Made by a program: the position numbers and the translations under genes. DNA of 64,000 nucleotides, taken from NCBI GenBank assembly GCA_021521415.1, contig JAIQDT010003761.1, forward strand, positions 186,001 through 250,000, given 5' to 3'. Below the pieces are notes generated by a model, which saw nothing but the letters and a program-made list of their open reading frames with translations, ran no database searches and was not told the origin of the DNA. This document shows positions 1 to 10,049 of this stretch, in pieces (the stretch's first letter is position 1; each line of letters starts with the position of its first letter). This DNA comes from Bidens hawaiensis (taxonomy: Eukaryota; Streptophyta; Magnoliopsida; Asterales; Asteraceae).

Positions 1-884
1 ATGGTTCTGGTTAGGGTTGCATTCTTTTTGTTTTATTATTTTTGCATTTTGGTCTTAATTCTGTTGATGTGGTTTTTTTAATTTTGAAAGGCCTCATTGC
101 TTGCATGTTGTGTATCATTTTTCTGTTTTTATGGACTCTGAACGACAGTACAACACAAAATGACAGAATCTGGAAGAGTATTCATGTCCGGACAGTTTCG
201 TTGTTTTACACCAAACCATGAATACCTTGTTCTCAGTGTTTCCTAGAACTGCCACCTTAAGTGGTGTAATGCTTCCACCAACCAATAAGATTTTTGCTTT
301 CTAAGTGGGCGGTTTAGACTTGAGTTTCTCTACTAGCGGTTACCATAATTGTATTCGGTTCATATTCTCCCCTACAAGTAATACCGAGTATATGAAAAAG
401 AAAATCCGCCCTTTGACAAGTCAGAATATTAGTCATAATTTCAACCATCATGACATAATCGATCCACAAATCCGGAAATGAAACTAAGTTTGATAGTGTG
501 TGACCGGATCTATACCCACACCAAACATGTTACTTTTATGAAACTTAACATTTGGCTCTAATAATAAAAAAATGCGTAATCCTTAAAAAATTTGAAAATT
601 TTTGGGCGATCCATCACTTAAAAATAACGTTTCACGTCTTGGTTTATTTCAGTAAAGTTATGGGTGTGGATTTAGTTTCAAATTCTTGACATTTATATGT
701 TATTTACTTACAATATTTGTAATAAATCTTATGTTTTATTTATCAAGTGTGTAAATCTAACAAAAGTCATGTGTTAGAAAACCGGACATGAGGGCGTAAT
801 GCTAAAATTGTTAGTTGTATATTAGTAATGAAATAATAATTTTGTAATAATATTGTTATTTGTACATTAGTAATAAAATAATAC
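1..884. other. Intergenic, AT-rich, no gene recognised
   Basis: No coding region, RNA gene or clear repeat boundary could be supported here. The sequence is AT-rich with frequent stops in all frames. It could include the end of a gene lying outside the window. Confidence 0.4.
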
Positions 885-1240
885 TTTTGTTTTTTGAACG
901 ACCAACAAAATTGTATTGAACTAGCAAGACGCTAGAAACAACAACAATACAAGCCACCAAGTCGAAAACAAAAAAACGCCACCCGAAAACAGCACCAAGA
1001 CAAAACACCCGCACCGACCCCACCCTAAATACAACCATTAAACCCGAAAAGACGAAAACTACATCAATCCTTCTAAGAGAGACCATATTTTTTTTGCTTT
1101 GTTCTTTACCCACAGGATATTCAACATCTTTATCTCTTCTAACAAATTTGAGACTTGAATCGGGGTCCCAAAATAAACTGACGCATTTCTCCTTTTCCAT
1201 AAACATCAAACTGCTATTAAACAAACCGTATGAAACACTT
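885..1240 (-). mobile_element. Probable 3' end of an L1-type LINE (5'-truncated)
   Basis: On the minus strand this reads as a G/T-rich stretch with a motif like CTAGCGTCTTGCTAGTTC, then an AATACAATTTTGTTGG-type run and an A-rich tail (TTCAAAAAACAAAAG). That order resembles the 3' ends of plant L1 LINEs. The 122-codon open frame here has the low-complexity F/V-rich look of LINE 3' UTR shadows, so I do not call it a gene. No target-site duplication was found. The identification rests on general resemblance only. Confidence 0.35.
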
Positions 1241-1612
1241 TAGCTTTATCCTTTTTAAAATGTCAAAAATAATACTTTTTGTAATAATAAATACTTAAAA
1301 GCTAAACTTTTTCATGTAAAACACCTCATGATTGTTTAATGAAAATCAAAAAGGCCAAATAAGTATGTCACACAATTTAAACTTTTTCCATAAACATACA
1401 TCATCTTAAATTCTCTTTGACTAACAATAGATCATGTTACCAAACTTAATATAGAAACAAAAAATAAAAAATATATATATAAATATCCAATTCCAAGTGT
1501 CACCCATTCTACTACTCATCAGATGTATACATTTTAACCACAAACACACCAATCAGCCACATTTATTGGATCTCAAATCTCCCGAATATTCCGATCATCA
1601 ATCATCATTCTT

Positions 1613-2282
1613 GAAACCCAATTCATCTTCTTCCCCCAAATTCAACAATCATTTGCAGGTTTAATCCAATTTCCCCACAAACCCACCTCACAAAACCCCT
1701 AATCTCCAATACCCATATCTCAAAATCTTCAATTTCCTCTTTTTAATTTTTTTTTAATTCTTTTGTAATTTTTTTTATAATTTTTCAGTCAAACCCAATT
1801 CATCTTCTTCCTCAAAATTCAATAATCATTTGCAGGTTTAATCCAATTTCCTCACAAATCCCCTAATCTCCAATACCCAGATCTTAAAATTTTTAATTTC
1901 CACATTTTTTTATAATTTTTCAGTCAAACCCAATTCATCTTCTTCCTCAAAATTCTATAATCATTTGCAGGTTTAATCCAATTTCCTCACAAACGCACCA
2001 CACAAATCACCTAATCTTAGATACCCATATCTCAAAATCTTCAGAATCTCTTTTTTTTTTAAAAAAAAAAAAAAAAACTTTTTATTATACTTTTTCAGTC
2101 AAACCCATTTATCTTCTTCCTCAAAATTCAACAATCATTTGCAGGTTTAATCCAATTTCTTCACAAACCCACTTCACAAATCCCTTAATCTCAAATACCC
2201 AGATCACAAAATCTTCAATTTATTCTATTTTCACATTTTTTTTAATTTTTTTTTTTAATTTTTTTAATGGGTTTAGATTCAG
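1613..2282 (+). repeat. Four-fold tandem repeat in the NPP leader with repeated splice-site-like modules
   Basis: Four imperfect units share the order TCAAACCCA, TTCATCTTCTTCCTCAAAATTC, TTTGCAG, GTTTAATCCAATTTC, then a T-rich tract and TTTTTCAG. The GCAG/GT steps are at 1659, 1836, 1971 and 2145. The T-tract/CAG steps end at 1788, 1923, 2098 and, with ATTCAG, at 2282. Unit lengths are about 177, 135 and 174 bp, differing mainly in the T-rich part. Each unit could read as a ~47-nt exon followed by a mini-intron of 88-138 nt. The last CAG|TCAAACCC lies within the first codons of the NPP reading frame, so the repeat runs into the coding sequence. Confidence 0.8.
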
Positions 2283-3724
2283 TCAAACCCTCGCCGGCGC
2301 CGGCGGAATCTCAGTCGGACCAATCCACTTTACTCCTCCCATTCGACACCGAAACCACCACCACCACCAACCCCACCGGCCCAAAACCCTCCGCCGCCGT
2401 CGCCGCCGCCGTCTTCCTCTTCACCACCATCCTCTCCGCTGCCGCCGCCGTCGCATTAGCCGTCTTATTCTTCTCCGCCGTCAAAACCACCGCCCACCAC
2501 CGCCTCACCACCACCCTCGAACTCACCCGCCCACTCGCCAAACTCGCCCGCCCAGCCGTGATCCTAATTTCATCCGACGGGTTTCGGTTCGGGTACCAGT
2601 TCAAAACCCTAACCCCCAATATTAACAAATTGATTAACAGCGGAACCGAAGCCCGAACCGGGTTGATCCCGGTTTTTCCCACATTAACTTTCCCGAATCA
2701 TTACTCGATCGCCACCGGATTATACCCCGCGTACCACGGAATCGTTAATAATAAGTTTCTTGACCCTTACACAAATGAAACATTCACAATGAGTAGTCAT
2801 GAACCCAAATGGTGGTTAGGCGAACCGATTTGGGAAACCATATCGAACCACGGGTTAAAAGCCGCCACCTATTTTTGGCCTGGGTCGGAGGTTCAAAAGG
2901 GTTCGTGGGATTGCCCGGATAAGTATTGCGTTCCGTATAACGAGTCGGTCCCGTTTGAAGAACGGGTCGATACGGTTTTGGGATATTTTGATTTACCGGG
3001 TAATGAGATTCCGGTTTTTATGACGTTGTATTTTGAGGACCCGGATCATCAGGGCCACATGGTGGGCCCTGATGATCCACAAGTGACTGAAGCGGTTGGT
3101 AGGATCGATGAATTGGTTGGGCGGTTAATAAACGGTTTGGAAAAACGCGGTGTGTTTGATGATGTTAGTATTATTTTGGTTAGTGATCATGGAATGGTGG
3201 GTACTTGTGATCAGAAGTTGATATTTTTAGATGATTTAGCTTCTTGGATCAAGATTCCTAAGGAATGGGTACAATATTACACGCCCGTGTTATCGATCCG
3301 GCCGCCTTCAGACCAGTCGGTTTCAGATATCGTAGCGAAGATGAACGAGGGTTTGGCGTCCGGGAAAGTAAAAAACGGGGATAAGTTGAAAGTTTATAGA
3401 AAAGAAGACCTTCCCGAACGGTTGCATTACTCGGATAGTGATAGGATCACACCGATTATAGGGTTAGTCGACGAAGGGTTTAAGGTGGAACAAAAGGACT
3501 CCAAGAGTAAGGAGTGTGGGGGTGCACACGGGTATGATAACGAGTTTTTCTCGATGAGGACGGTATTTGTCGGGCATGGTCCGAGGTTCGGTAGAGGTCG
3601 AAAAGTGCCATCTTTTGAGAATGTTGAAATATATAACTTGATTACTTCAATTCTTGGCATAAATGGTGCTGCTAATAATGGTTCATCAGATTTTGCAAAG
3701 AGTGTGCTTTTGCCTCATCATTGA
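2267..3724 (+). CDS. Nucleotide pyrophosphatase/phosphodiesterase (plant NPP, alkaline-phosphatase-like), membrane anchored
   Basis: A 485-residue single-exon protein of the type I phosphodiesterase/nucleotide pyrophosphatase family, which hydrolyses nucleotide phosphodiester and diphosphate bonds using two metal ions. The N-terminus is short, Ser/Pro/Thr-rich and cytosolic, followed by one hydrophobic Ala/Leu/Val segment at about 44-70, giving a type II anchor. The catalytic domain has D104 in SSDGFRFGY, the nucleophile T141 in TLTFPNHY, D260 and H264 in EDPDHQGH, D307-H308 in SDHGM and H421 in GGAHGYDN, so the metal site looks complete. Length is normal for the plant family. The first third is very GC-rich, giving a long antisense open frame that is only a shadow. 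The start at 2267 is the only sensible ATG before the anchor, but a good 3' splice-site-like sequence ends at 2282, just after it (see Findings). Confidence 0.92.
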   Translation: MGLDSVKPSPAPAESQSDQSTLLLPFDTETTTTTNPTGPKPSAAVAAAVFLFTTILSAAAAVALAVLFFSAVKTTAHHRLTTTLELTRPLAKLARPAVILISSDGFRFGYQFKTLTPNINKLINSGTEARTGLIPVFPTLTFPNHYSIATGLYPAYHGIVNNKFLDPYTNETFTMSSHEPKWWLGEPIWETISNHGLKAATYFWPGSEVQKGSWDCPDKYCVPYNESVPFEERVDTVLGYFDLPGNEIPVFMTLYFEDPDHQGHMVGPDDPQVTEAVGRIDELVGRLINGLEKRGVFDDVSIILVSDHGMVGTCDQKLIFLDDLASWIKIPKEWVQYYTPVLSIRPPSDQSVSDIVAKMNEGLASGKVKNGDKLKVYRKEDLPERLHYSDSDRITPIIGLVDEGFKVEQKDSKSKECGGAHGYDNEFFSMRTVFVGHGPRFGRGRKVPSFENVEIYNLITSILGINGAANNGSSDFAKSVLLPHH

Positions 3725-4540
3725 TGAAGATCCATTTTATGTCTTGTTTTTGGTTTAGGTTGATAAATAATGGTGTTTGTTTCTAAGATGTGTTGTGTTG
3801 AAACTTGAATGTGAGTGGTTTAAACATATACTTTGACAACACTTTGTACCATATTATTATCTTTTTGTTGTGTATGTGTAGCAATAAGGTATACTAAAAA
3901 TATGTGTGTGACATGTGTTATTGTCCTTTACAACAAACACTAGATGTTATAAAAAAAATTAACAAATTGTGTCTTAAATTTATAGGCACGGTTTTATATG
4001 CTGACGCTAACACTATGCAATAAAATAAAATCTGACACCATAATCACGTGAAACGAAAATATTTGACACCGTGACTAAAAGTTTAAGACACCATGTGTTA
4101 ATTTCGGTTTTTCCAACTTTTAGACAATTTCTTTTTAGCATAACACAACCGATCTTATTCATTCTCATTGTATTACCAAGTGCTATTAAACTTGTACAAA
4201 AACGTGATATTCGGTTGCAACAAGATTTTCTTAACAAACTAACTAGTAAGAAAAGTTGAATCATTAAGAAATGTAGTTGTGAAGCCCAACTGGATACAGT
4301 GCATGGTTCCAAACTCGGGTATTTGATTGAGATTACCGATACTCATTCCGAACTCGTCACTGACAACACAACTTATATGTTCATCAGTGCAATCAAATGC
4401 TTATTGTCAATTATTATTATTATTATTATTATCACAATTCTCAATCAAATGCTTATTGTCAATTATTATTATTATCACAATTCTCAAACTTGATAAGGTG
4501 ACCATAAATCTAAAACTTTTTTCATATAAAAGTTAATAAT
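3725..4540. other. NPP 3' flank and intergenic DNA
   Basis: Holds the 3' UTR of the NPP gene (T-rich, with TTGTTTTTGG/TGTGTTG motifs) and then AT-rich DNA. Small open frames on both strands show no recognisable protein. A 52-bp tandem duplication with an ATT microsatellite lies at its end. Confidence 0.5.
4393..4487. repeat. 52-bp tandem duplication containing an (ATT)n microsatellite
   Basis: The block TCAAATGCTTATTGTCAATT followed by ATT repeats and ATCACAATTCTCAA occurs at 4393 and again at 4445. The second copy has fewer ATT units. Confidence 0.8.
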
Positions 4541-4547
4541 GTTGAGA

Positions 4548-4580
<33 letters not shown>

Positions 4581-4619
4581 ACCTTAATCTGGCGCCTTAG
4601 ACCAACTGGCCATCTCAAC
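4541..4619 (-). tRNA. tRNA-Leu (anticodon AAG)
   Basis: On the minus strand the sequence starts GTTGAGA and ends TCTCAAC, giving a perfect 7-bp acceptor stem. The anticodon arm is CCAGA-TTAAGGT-TCTGG, with anticodon AAG reading CUU leucine codons. A long variable arm (around TCCGAAAGGGC) fits a class II tRNA, and GGTTCAAATCC is the T arm and internal B box. There is no intron. CAA-rich sequence lies upstream and T runs lie downstream, as expected for Pol III. The D arm reads GCCAGTTGG, where I recall plant Leu tRNAs with GCCGAG. That one-base difference makes it 79 nt. Confidence 0.93.
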
Positions 4620-4760
4620 TTTTGTTAAGTTTGTTGAAAATTCTGATTAATATCATCTCTTTTATATCTCTAGTTAAATCAGTTAAAAGGTGAAATAAAG
4701 GTGTTCTTGTTTCTAAAAAAATAAAAATTGTTAGATGACATCTAACCCAATAAAAAAATG

Positions 4761-4960
4761 ATTTAAGATTGTATATTCCTGAACCTTGTTTCTAGCAATA
4801 TCATCATCAATTGTTCTTGAGGTGTTCTTGACATAACATGTGATTTTGAAACAAAAGGTAATTTAAGATTGTATAATCCTGAATCTTGTTTCTAGTAATA
4901 TATATATCATCAATTGTTCTTGGGGTGATCTTGACATTACATGTGATTTTGAAACATAAA
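4761..4960. repeat. Two tandem copies of a 100-bp unit
   Basis: ATTTAAGATTGTATA is followed by CCTGAA, CTTGTTTCTAG, ATCATCAATTGTTCTTG, GTTCTTGACAT and ATGTGATTTTGAAACA. The block begins at 4761 and again at 4861 with scattered substitutions and a longer TA run in the second copy. No gene is evident in it. Confidence 0.75.
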
Positions 4961-5134
4961 AGGTGAAACATAATTGTTTTATTGAATACTTGCATATGAT
5001 TTTGCATGATGAAGAATCTGTCTTATAGAATTTTTTTTTCTAATCTACAAGAAAATATACATTAATGTATAACAAACGACAAATAGAAAGATATGATTCT
5101 CGTAAAATCAAGAACATTGCTAAAGTATGTAACT

Positions 5135-5842
5135 TTATGATTGCTTGAGGTTGCTTAGGCATTCTTTAGTGACCCCTTTAATCCAAAGGTTAAAAGCATT
5201 GACCTCTTTGTCCTCCTCCTCCGACTCTAAGAAGCAATCGTTGCACGTTTCTATGTCGGTGGCGACACCGCTAATGTCCACATTAGCCTTAGGCAAGTCT
5301 TGTTTGTTGATGCTTTCAATGCCCTTTTTAACACCATCAATGGCATCGTCGAGATGACCTTGGCATTGCGAGAGGCATTTTTTTGATTCTCCGGATGGAG
5401 GGTTCGCCTCTCGTTTCGATAGGGTCGCTTTGAACTCCGTGATTTTACGTTCGATTCCTTCTAACTGCTTATTTGCAACTTTAGCCCCCTCGGTTAGTGG
5501 TGCGGTTGAGGCCTTTTGTACACCAATTTCAGGCAATGAAAGTTCAAAAAGTTCGGAAATAGATAGTGGGCTTTCGGCGGGGGGTCCATCAGAATCTGTT
5601 GACGCTTGGACAGTGGGGGTAGATTTAGAGGTAGGGGTTGACTCCTCGTCGTCCTCCGGGTCAACCTGCTCGGGAGGGATAGGAGTAGGGGACATCGTCG
5701 GATGCCTTTCCTTTACCTTTGCAGGAGCAGGGGAAGGGGAAGGGCTTTCATCATCATCTGACGCTGCCTTTGAACATTGCGCTAACAATAAGAGAAAGGC
5801 GAATAACAAAATGATAGTCAATGTATGCTTGGCAAAGGCCAT
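5135..5842 (-). CDS. Secreted pectinesterase/invertase-inhibitor-domain (PMEI-like) protein, intact copy
   Basis: A 235-residue protein. Residues 1-27 form a signal peptide (MAFAKHTLTIILLFAFLLLL then AQCSKA), so it should enter the secretory pathway and cell wall. Residues 28-92 are an acidic Pro/Ser/Thr-rich linker. The rest is predicted helical and ends with the C-terminal half of a PMEI fold, with C160 and C200 in the CQGHLDDAIDG...ETCNDCF pattern and extra cysteines at 156, 203 and 228. PMEI proteins bind and block pectin methylesterase or invertase. The usual N-terminal cysteine hairpin is not obvious, so inhibition is not assured. I chose the ATG at 5842 over an in-frame ATG at 6028 because it begins the signal peptide and matches the paralogue at 10628. 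The paralogue at 10050-10628 shares the SISELFELSLPEIGVQ segment. Confidence 0.8.
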   Translation of the reverse strand: MAFAKHTLTIILLFAFLLLLAQCSKAASDDDESPSPSPAPAKVKERHPTMSPTPIPPEQVDPEDDEESTPTSKSTPTVQASTDSDGPPAESPLSISELFELSLPEIGVQKASTAPLTEGAKVANKQLEGIERKITEFKATLSKREANPPSGESKKCLSQCQGHLDDAIDGVKKGIESINKQDLPKANVDISGVATDIETCNDCFLESEEEDKEVNAFNLWIKGVTKECLSNLKQS

Positions 5843-5952
5843 TGTCTTTAATCTTTTCTTTTTTTTTTTAAGTTTGAAATTATATTCTAAGTTTCTAATA
5901 AAGACAACAACTTGAGGAAGGGTTCCTTTAATACACTCAAGGATTGGCAATT

Positions 5953-5963
5953 CTTGTTTGTAG
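5953..5963 (-). promoter_or_regulatory. Degenerate TATA position of the intact PMEI-like gene
   Basis: Aligning the upstream region with that of the paralogue (shared AAGGATTG...ATTCTT and AAATGGAAAT...TTATGGTTAA blocks) puts CTACAAACAAG at the place where the paralogue has CTATAAATAAG. This lies about 110 bp before the start codon. The TATA core is therefore altered. Confidence 0.5.
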
Positions 5964-6269
5964 ATTAACTTCCTAAAAATGGAAATTTCATGGTTAATGA
6001 TACGAGGTTGAGGATCTTCATATTCCATACCATAAATAGAAACAAAACTAAGGGCTTATTCATTTTCTTATGCTTGAATCTCATTCTCTGATTTTGTTGG
6101 GCCATTCATTCCATGGAATGTAGGCATGTTTTTCTTTAACATTTGACCACTAAATTTATAAGTTTGACTTTTGAGTCCACTTATTCATACAAACTTGGAC
6201 CAATATATATGTAAAAAGTGAAGCTACTTTATCTTATTTATTTTTGTACACTTTTGTGAAACAAAGTTT

Positions 6270-6770
6270 TTTTGGTTTTGGCTATTAAAGTGCGTGGTGC
6301 GGTTTTAGGCTAAAATGAAACCAAAGTTTTCGTTTTTTGAGTTTTTGAAACGCTCGGTTTCGGTTTTTTCGGTTATCGTCTTGGTTTCGGTTCGGTTTCG
6401 GTTTTTTCGGTTTTTACCATTTGAGTTTGAAAATTTTATGCCGAAAAAAAAGATCAAAAAATAATGAATTTAGTCATAAATAATTTTGTTAATTGTAAAA
6501 TAATATACTATTATACATTTGATCAAAAATATTAGAGTTACATATTTATTAAATTCTTATAAATTACTTAATATAAAATATAAAAAATGAAAGATGTAGG
6601 GAATTCGGTTCGGTTTTTCGGTTTTTTTGCATGCAAAACCAAAACGAACCGTTACTGCGGTTTTTACAAAAACATAAAACCAAACCGTCAATTTTTGTTT
6701 CGGTTTGGATTTGTCAGTTTTTTCGGTTTCGGATCGGCTTTTTCGGTTTCTTGCTCACCCCTAACCTCTC
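6270..6770. repeat. Dispersed CGGTTTCGG-rich repeat, copy 1
   Basis: Rich in CGGTTTCGGTTTTTTCGG motifs with a central AT-rich block (AATTTAGTCATAAATAATTTTG). It closes with TTGCTCACCCCTAAC. A second copy at about 23705-24055 opens with TAGGGGTGTGTGGTGCG, suggesting inverted AGGGGTG/CACCCCT ends. Class unknown; probably a non-autonomous element. Confidence 0.6.
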
Positions 6771-7439
6771 TCGCATATAGATAGTTCAGACATCTTCGTG
6801 TAGGCGCCTCACGAGGAGTTATTACATCGGGAGTACTTGGATTTGAATTCTAGGATTTTTTTATTTTTTTTTACATTTTTGTGAAACAAAGTTTTTTGGT
6901 TTTGGCTATTGATGTTGTTAAAAAACTAGTTAAACAAGTCATGTTTTCATGCACCTTATTAAAGCCCTAACCTCATCATCATTATCTTAAGTTACATTTT
7001 TCAAATGGTGTAAAGTCTCCAAGCAAATGTGAAAGTAGTGTGTTTTATTTAGATAAGTCTGCCTTTATAATTAAAATTGTTTCTAACTAGCATTGGAGAC
7101 CGTGATTTGTAGTGGGGCTATAGAAGGGTGGTGACGAGGATGTATTTGTTACCTGATACATCGATGACTTAATATAGACCATGTAGGCTTTAAACTATAC
7201 AATGATAAGAATAAGCAAACCAAACAATTAAGTAGCATGTCTAGAGTTCAAAGTCTACTTTAATTATAGACACAAACTTGTAAATGGTCAAACTCTCATT
7301 ATCATATAAACTTTCCTGTATTTAACTTGTATAATTATTTATGAAATTGGGAAATATTTCAATTAAGAAAATAGAGATCACACTGGTAAAATAAAACCAT
7401 GTTCCAAAAAATCATAAGATCATGTGTGGTGGATGGAGC

Positions 7440-7680
7440 TAAGAATAAGATCGGGACCGTACAAGTCCCGGTCCCGAAAATCGGTTCGGGACCGGTACGA
7501 GACCGGGACGGTACCAGTATTTAAGGTAAAATTTCAGGAAATACCGGTCCCGTACCGTACCGGTACCGAAACTCAAAACGTTGGTACCGATTCGGTACCG
7601 ACAGTACCAAATAGGTACCGATTTCGGTACCGGTACCAATCGGTACCAGTCCCGAATTTGCCCATCCTTAGATGGAGCCC
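7440..7680. repeat. GGTACCG/GACCGGTAC-rich low-complexity repeat
   Basis: Dense GGTACCGA, GGGACCGG and GTACCAGT motifs on both strands, giving open frames rich in RYR/VPV that are not genes. It is flanked by GGATGGAGC sequences at about 7432, 7672 and 7752, which may be ends of MITE-like insertions. Confidence 0.55.
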
Positions 7681-7844
7681 TCTATGAAAGTGTTTTGTGT
7701 CATGTGACGCCACGTTACCATAGGAACATTTTACAACAAAGTGGTGTAATGGATGGAGCTCTTTCAAATAATTATCTTATTATTATACTAAAAAACAAAT
7801 AAATAAAGCAACCAATTATCTTCCTCTCTACTACCCCTTTCAGC

Positions 7845-7940
7845 GTTATGTGGGAAGCGCCCCCCCACATCAAAACACCCCATGACGGCCCGGGGGTGGT
7901 GTTCCCGACGCTTAGGTTAGGGGGGGGTGAGGAAGCGTCC
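7845..7940. mobile_element. Short GC-rich MITE-like fragment
   Basis: About 90 bp of GC-rich DNA in an AT-rich setting, with GTGGGAAGCGCC near one end and GGAAGCGTCCCACTACG near the other. The two are imperfect inverted repeats. It resembles the Harbinger-type MITE at 17723-17990 in its CCCACTAC end motif. No target-site duplication was resolved. Confidence 0.35.
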
Positions 7941-8117
7941 CACTACGCATGGTTTAAAAGAACTTTCTAATCGTTGCACAGTCTTATTCTTTCATCGTTA
8001 ATTTTCAACAAATATACAACATTGAGTGATAACTCGGGTCGAGAGCCATCTTCGACATTATATATATTGTTTGAGTTGTAGCCAGCTTTCAAACTCAATC
8101 CCAAACATACTTGTAAT

Positions 8118-8573
8118 CAGTGTTGCAAAAATCGCTAGTCGGTGGTCGGGCGGTGGGGTGGGGGCTAGCGATTAATCGGGATTAGTCGAGATTAATCGGG
8201 ATTAATCGGATCAGACTTTAATGTATGCTTTTCAGTTTTATACATACGCACACACATTTTTATATGTAATTTTCAATTTTATACATACACAAACATATTT
8301 TGGCCGGAAATTGGCTGGAATCTCGCTAGAAACCACTAGTTTTTGCTGTAACTCGCCGAAAATAGTTGATATGGGTCGGAATCTCGCCGGAAACCACTGA
8401 TTTTGGTCGGAATCTCGCCGGAAACCACTGATTTTGGTCGGAATCTCGCCGAAAGTCGTCGATTTTGGCCGGATTTGACCGTTAACCGATTAATTGGCCG
8501 ACTAGCCCAAAATTAATCAGTGAAGTGGGGACTAGCGATTAATCGGTGACTAGTCGGGATTTTTGCAACACTG
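8118..8573. mobile_element. hAT-type MITE, 456 bp, with perfect 8-bp target-site duplication
   Basis: The ends CAGTGTTGCAAAAATC and GATTTTTGCAACACTG are terminal inverted repeats (TIRs). The flanks carry an identical 8-bp duplication CTTGTAAT at 8110-8117 and 8574-8581. An 8-bp duplication and CAGTG ends are typical of hAT elements. The interior is made of ATTAATCGG- and GGTCGGAATCTCGCCGG-type repeats and has no transposase frame, so it is non-autonomous. A related copy starts at 13766. Confidence 0.88.
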
Positions 8574-10049
8574 CTTGTAATATAGATTTCGGTTTTTCAA
8601 CTAACCCCAAAATATTTTAGCACTCACTCCTAGAATTTTTAAAATTAGTTAGAAAAGTTCAATCAGTTGCACATGAGGAACCAAGTGAAAAGAAAAAAAC
8701 GAATATCAAATTCGATTAATTACTTAGGGTCAGTTGCGAAGCTTGGATGGGAACATCGGGGGGGGGGGGGGGGGTTCTCAAAATGCATCAAAAAATCGTA
8801 AACTAGGGGGCGAGCTTAAATTTTATGTCGAAAGCGGGTAAATTTACACGACGTATAAAAATTTTCCAGCGAAAAACAGATAAATTTACACTATCACGCA
8901 ATAAAACAGGGATTGGGGCAACCCCGGCTCTCACCCTGCTTCGCTCATGCTTAAGTTATTCTTCTTTAAATAGTTATTGAACGATATATTACTTTTTTAT
9001 GGTTTTGATTACTTCAAAAAAAAAACTCATTATAGCTATTAGTAAACGGCCCTGCGCATTCGCTGCGGGTTTTACGTCTGAAGTGTATAGTTAATTAAAT
9101 AAACATATGTATATACACACTTAACTCCATGAACACGCGTTGTGGCGTTCCATAAGCTGTATACATTAATAAAATACAAAGTTGGCATTGCATACTGTCA
9201 AATATAAGAAAATAAGAAAAATAACCCATAATACATACACCTTTAAAACTAACATTTATCCTAAGCCTTCAAAAACTTCAGCCTCTAGTGACTTCAAAAT
9301 GCCCATATGAACTCAATTCTGCATTCAAAAGATCATCTTCAAGCTTTACCTTGAGTCAAATCAATGCTCATTGTTGCTCAAATCGATGGTAGCGACAGAG
9401 ACATCGTTCTTGCTCATCGATTCGTACGGTGAGATTGAGTCGTGGATCGAGATAATGTAACGGATTGAAGTAAAGAGAAAAACAAACACCAGTGGATAAA
9501 ACTTAATCCTTATGAATACTATCCATATATCATATCCATGATATATTTTATTTTCTTCTAGTGTTAACTTATGTTGCATCCTTATCGAGATAACTGTCAC
9601 CTTCCATATGCATTATTAAATTATTAAAAGTAGATAACGTGGGTAAATGAGAACCACAAAACTATGAATAGTAAACTTTTGTGTGTAAACTAAGTCTTTA
9701 CCTTTTAGTATATATATAATTATAATAGAAGAAATTATTATTTAATAAGACCAGCCTGGCCTGAATCTTAAATTTACATGTCAGATTTGATGTCATGAGA
9801 TATCCGAGCACATAAAACAACCTTAATTATAGATTTAACCACAACTTTACTAACGATTCAAAATATTATCATACATATATTAATTCTCTTACGTTCATTT
9901 ATCATAAAAATTATCATAACATATCCAAATAACCCATTAACAACGACTTTTTGAGTCACAAATTCATACAAATACAATGAACAACTCTACACTAGTCATA
10001 TCCTAACGTCACAACTATAATATCATCCCATATATATATATATATATAC

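Larger units (their letters stand above)
5843..10049. other. Intergenic region between the two PMEI-like genes, repeat-rich
   Basis: No gene recognised. It contains a CGGTTT-rich repeat, a GGTACCG-rich repeat, a small MITE-like fragment, a hAT-type MITE, a 17-base G run at 8758-8774 and, around 9050, a sequence of the CCTGCGCATTCGCTGCGGG type that looks like a dispersed repeat. The open frame at 9361-9600 minus has no recognisable features. Confidence 0.5.

Noticed and set aside
2311..2682. Long antisense open frame in NPP
   Set aside because: It is opposite a GC-rich coding region and consists of V/A/G runs, so it is a shadow of the NPP frame.
5430..5915. 161-codon plus-strand frame over the PMEI-like gene
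   Set aside because: Antisense shadow. The minus strand has a signal peptide and family motifs; this one has none.
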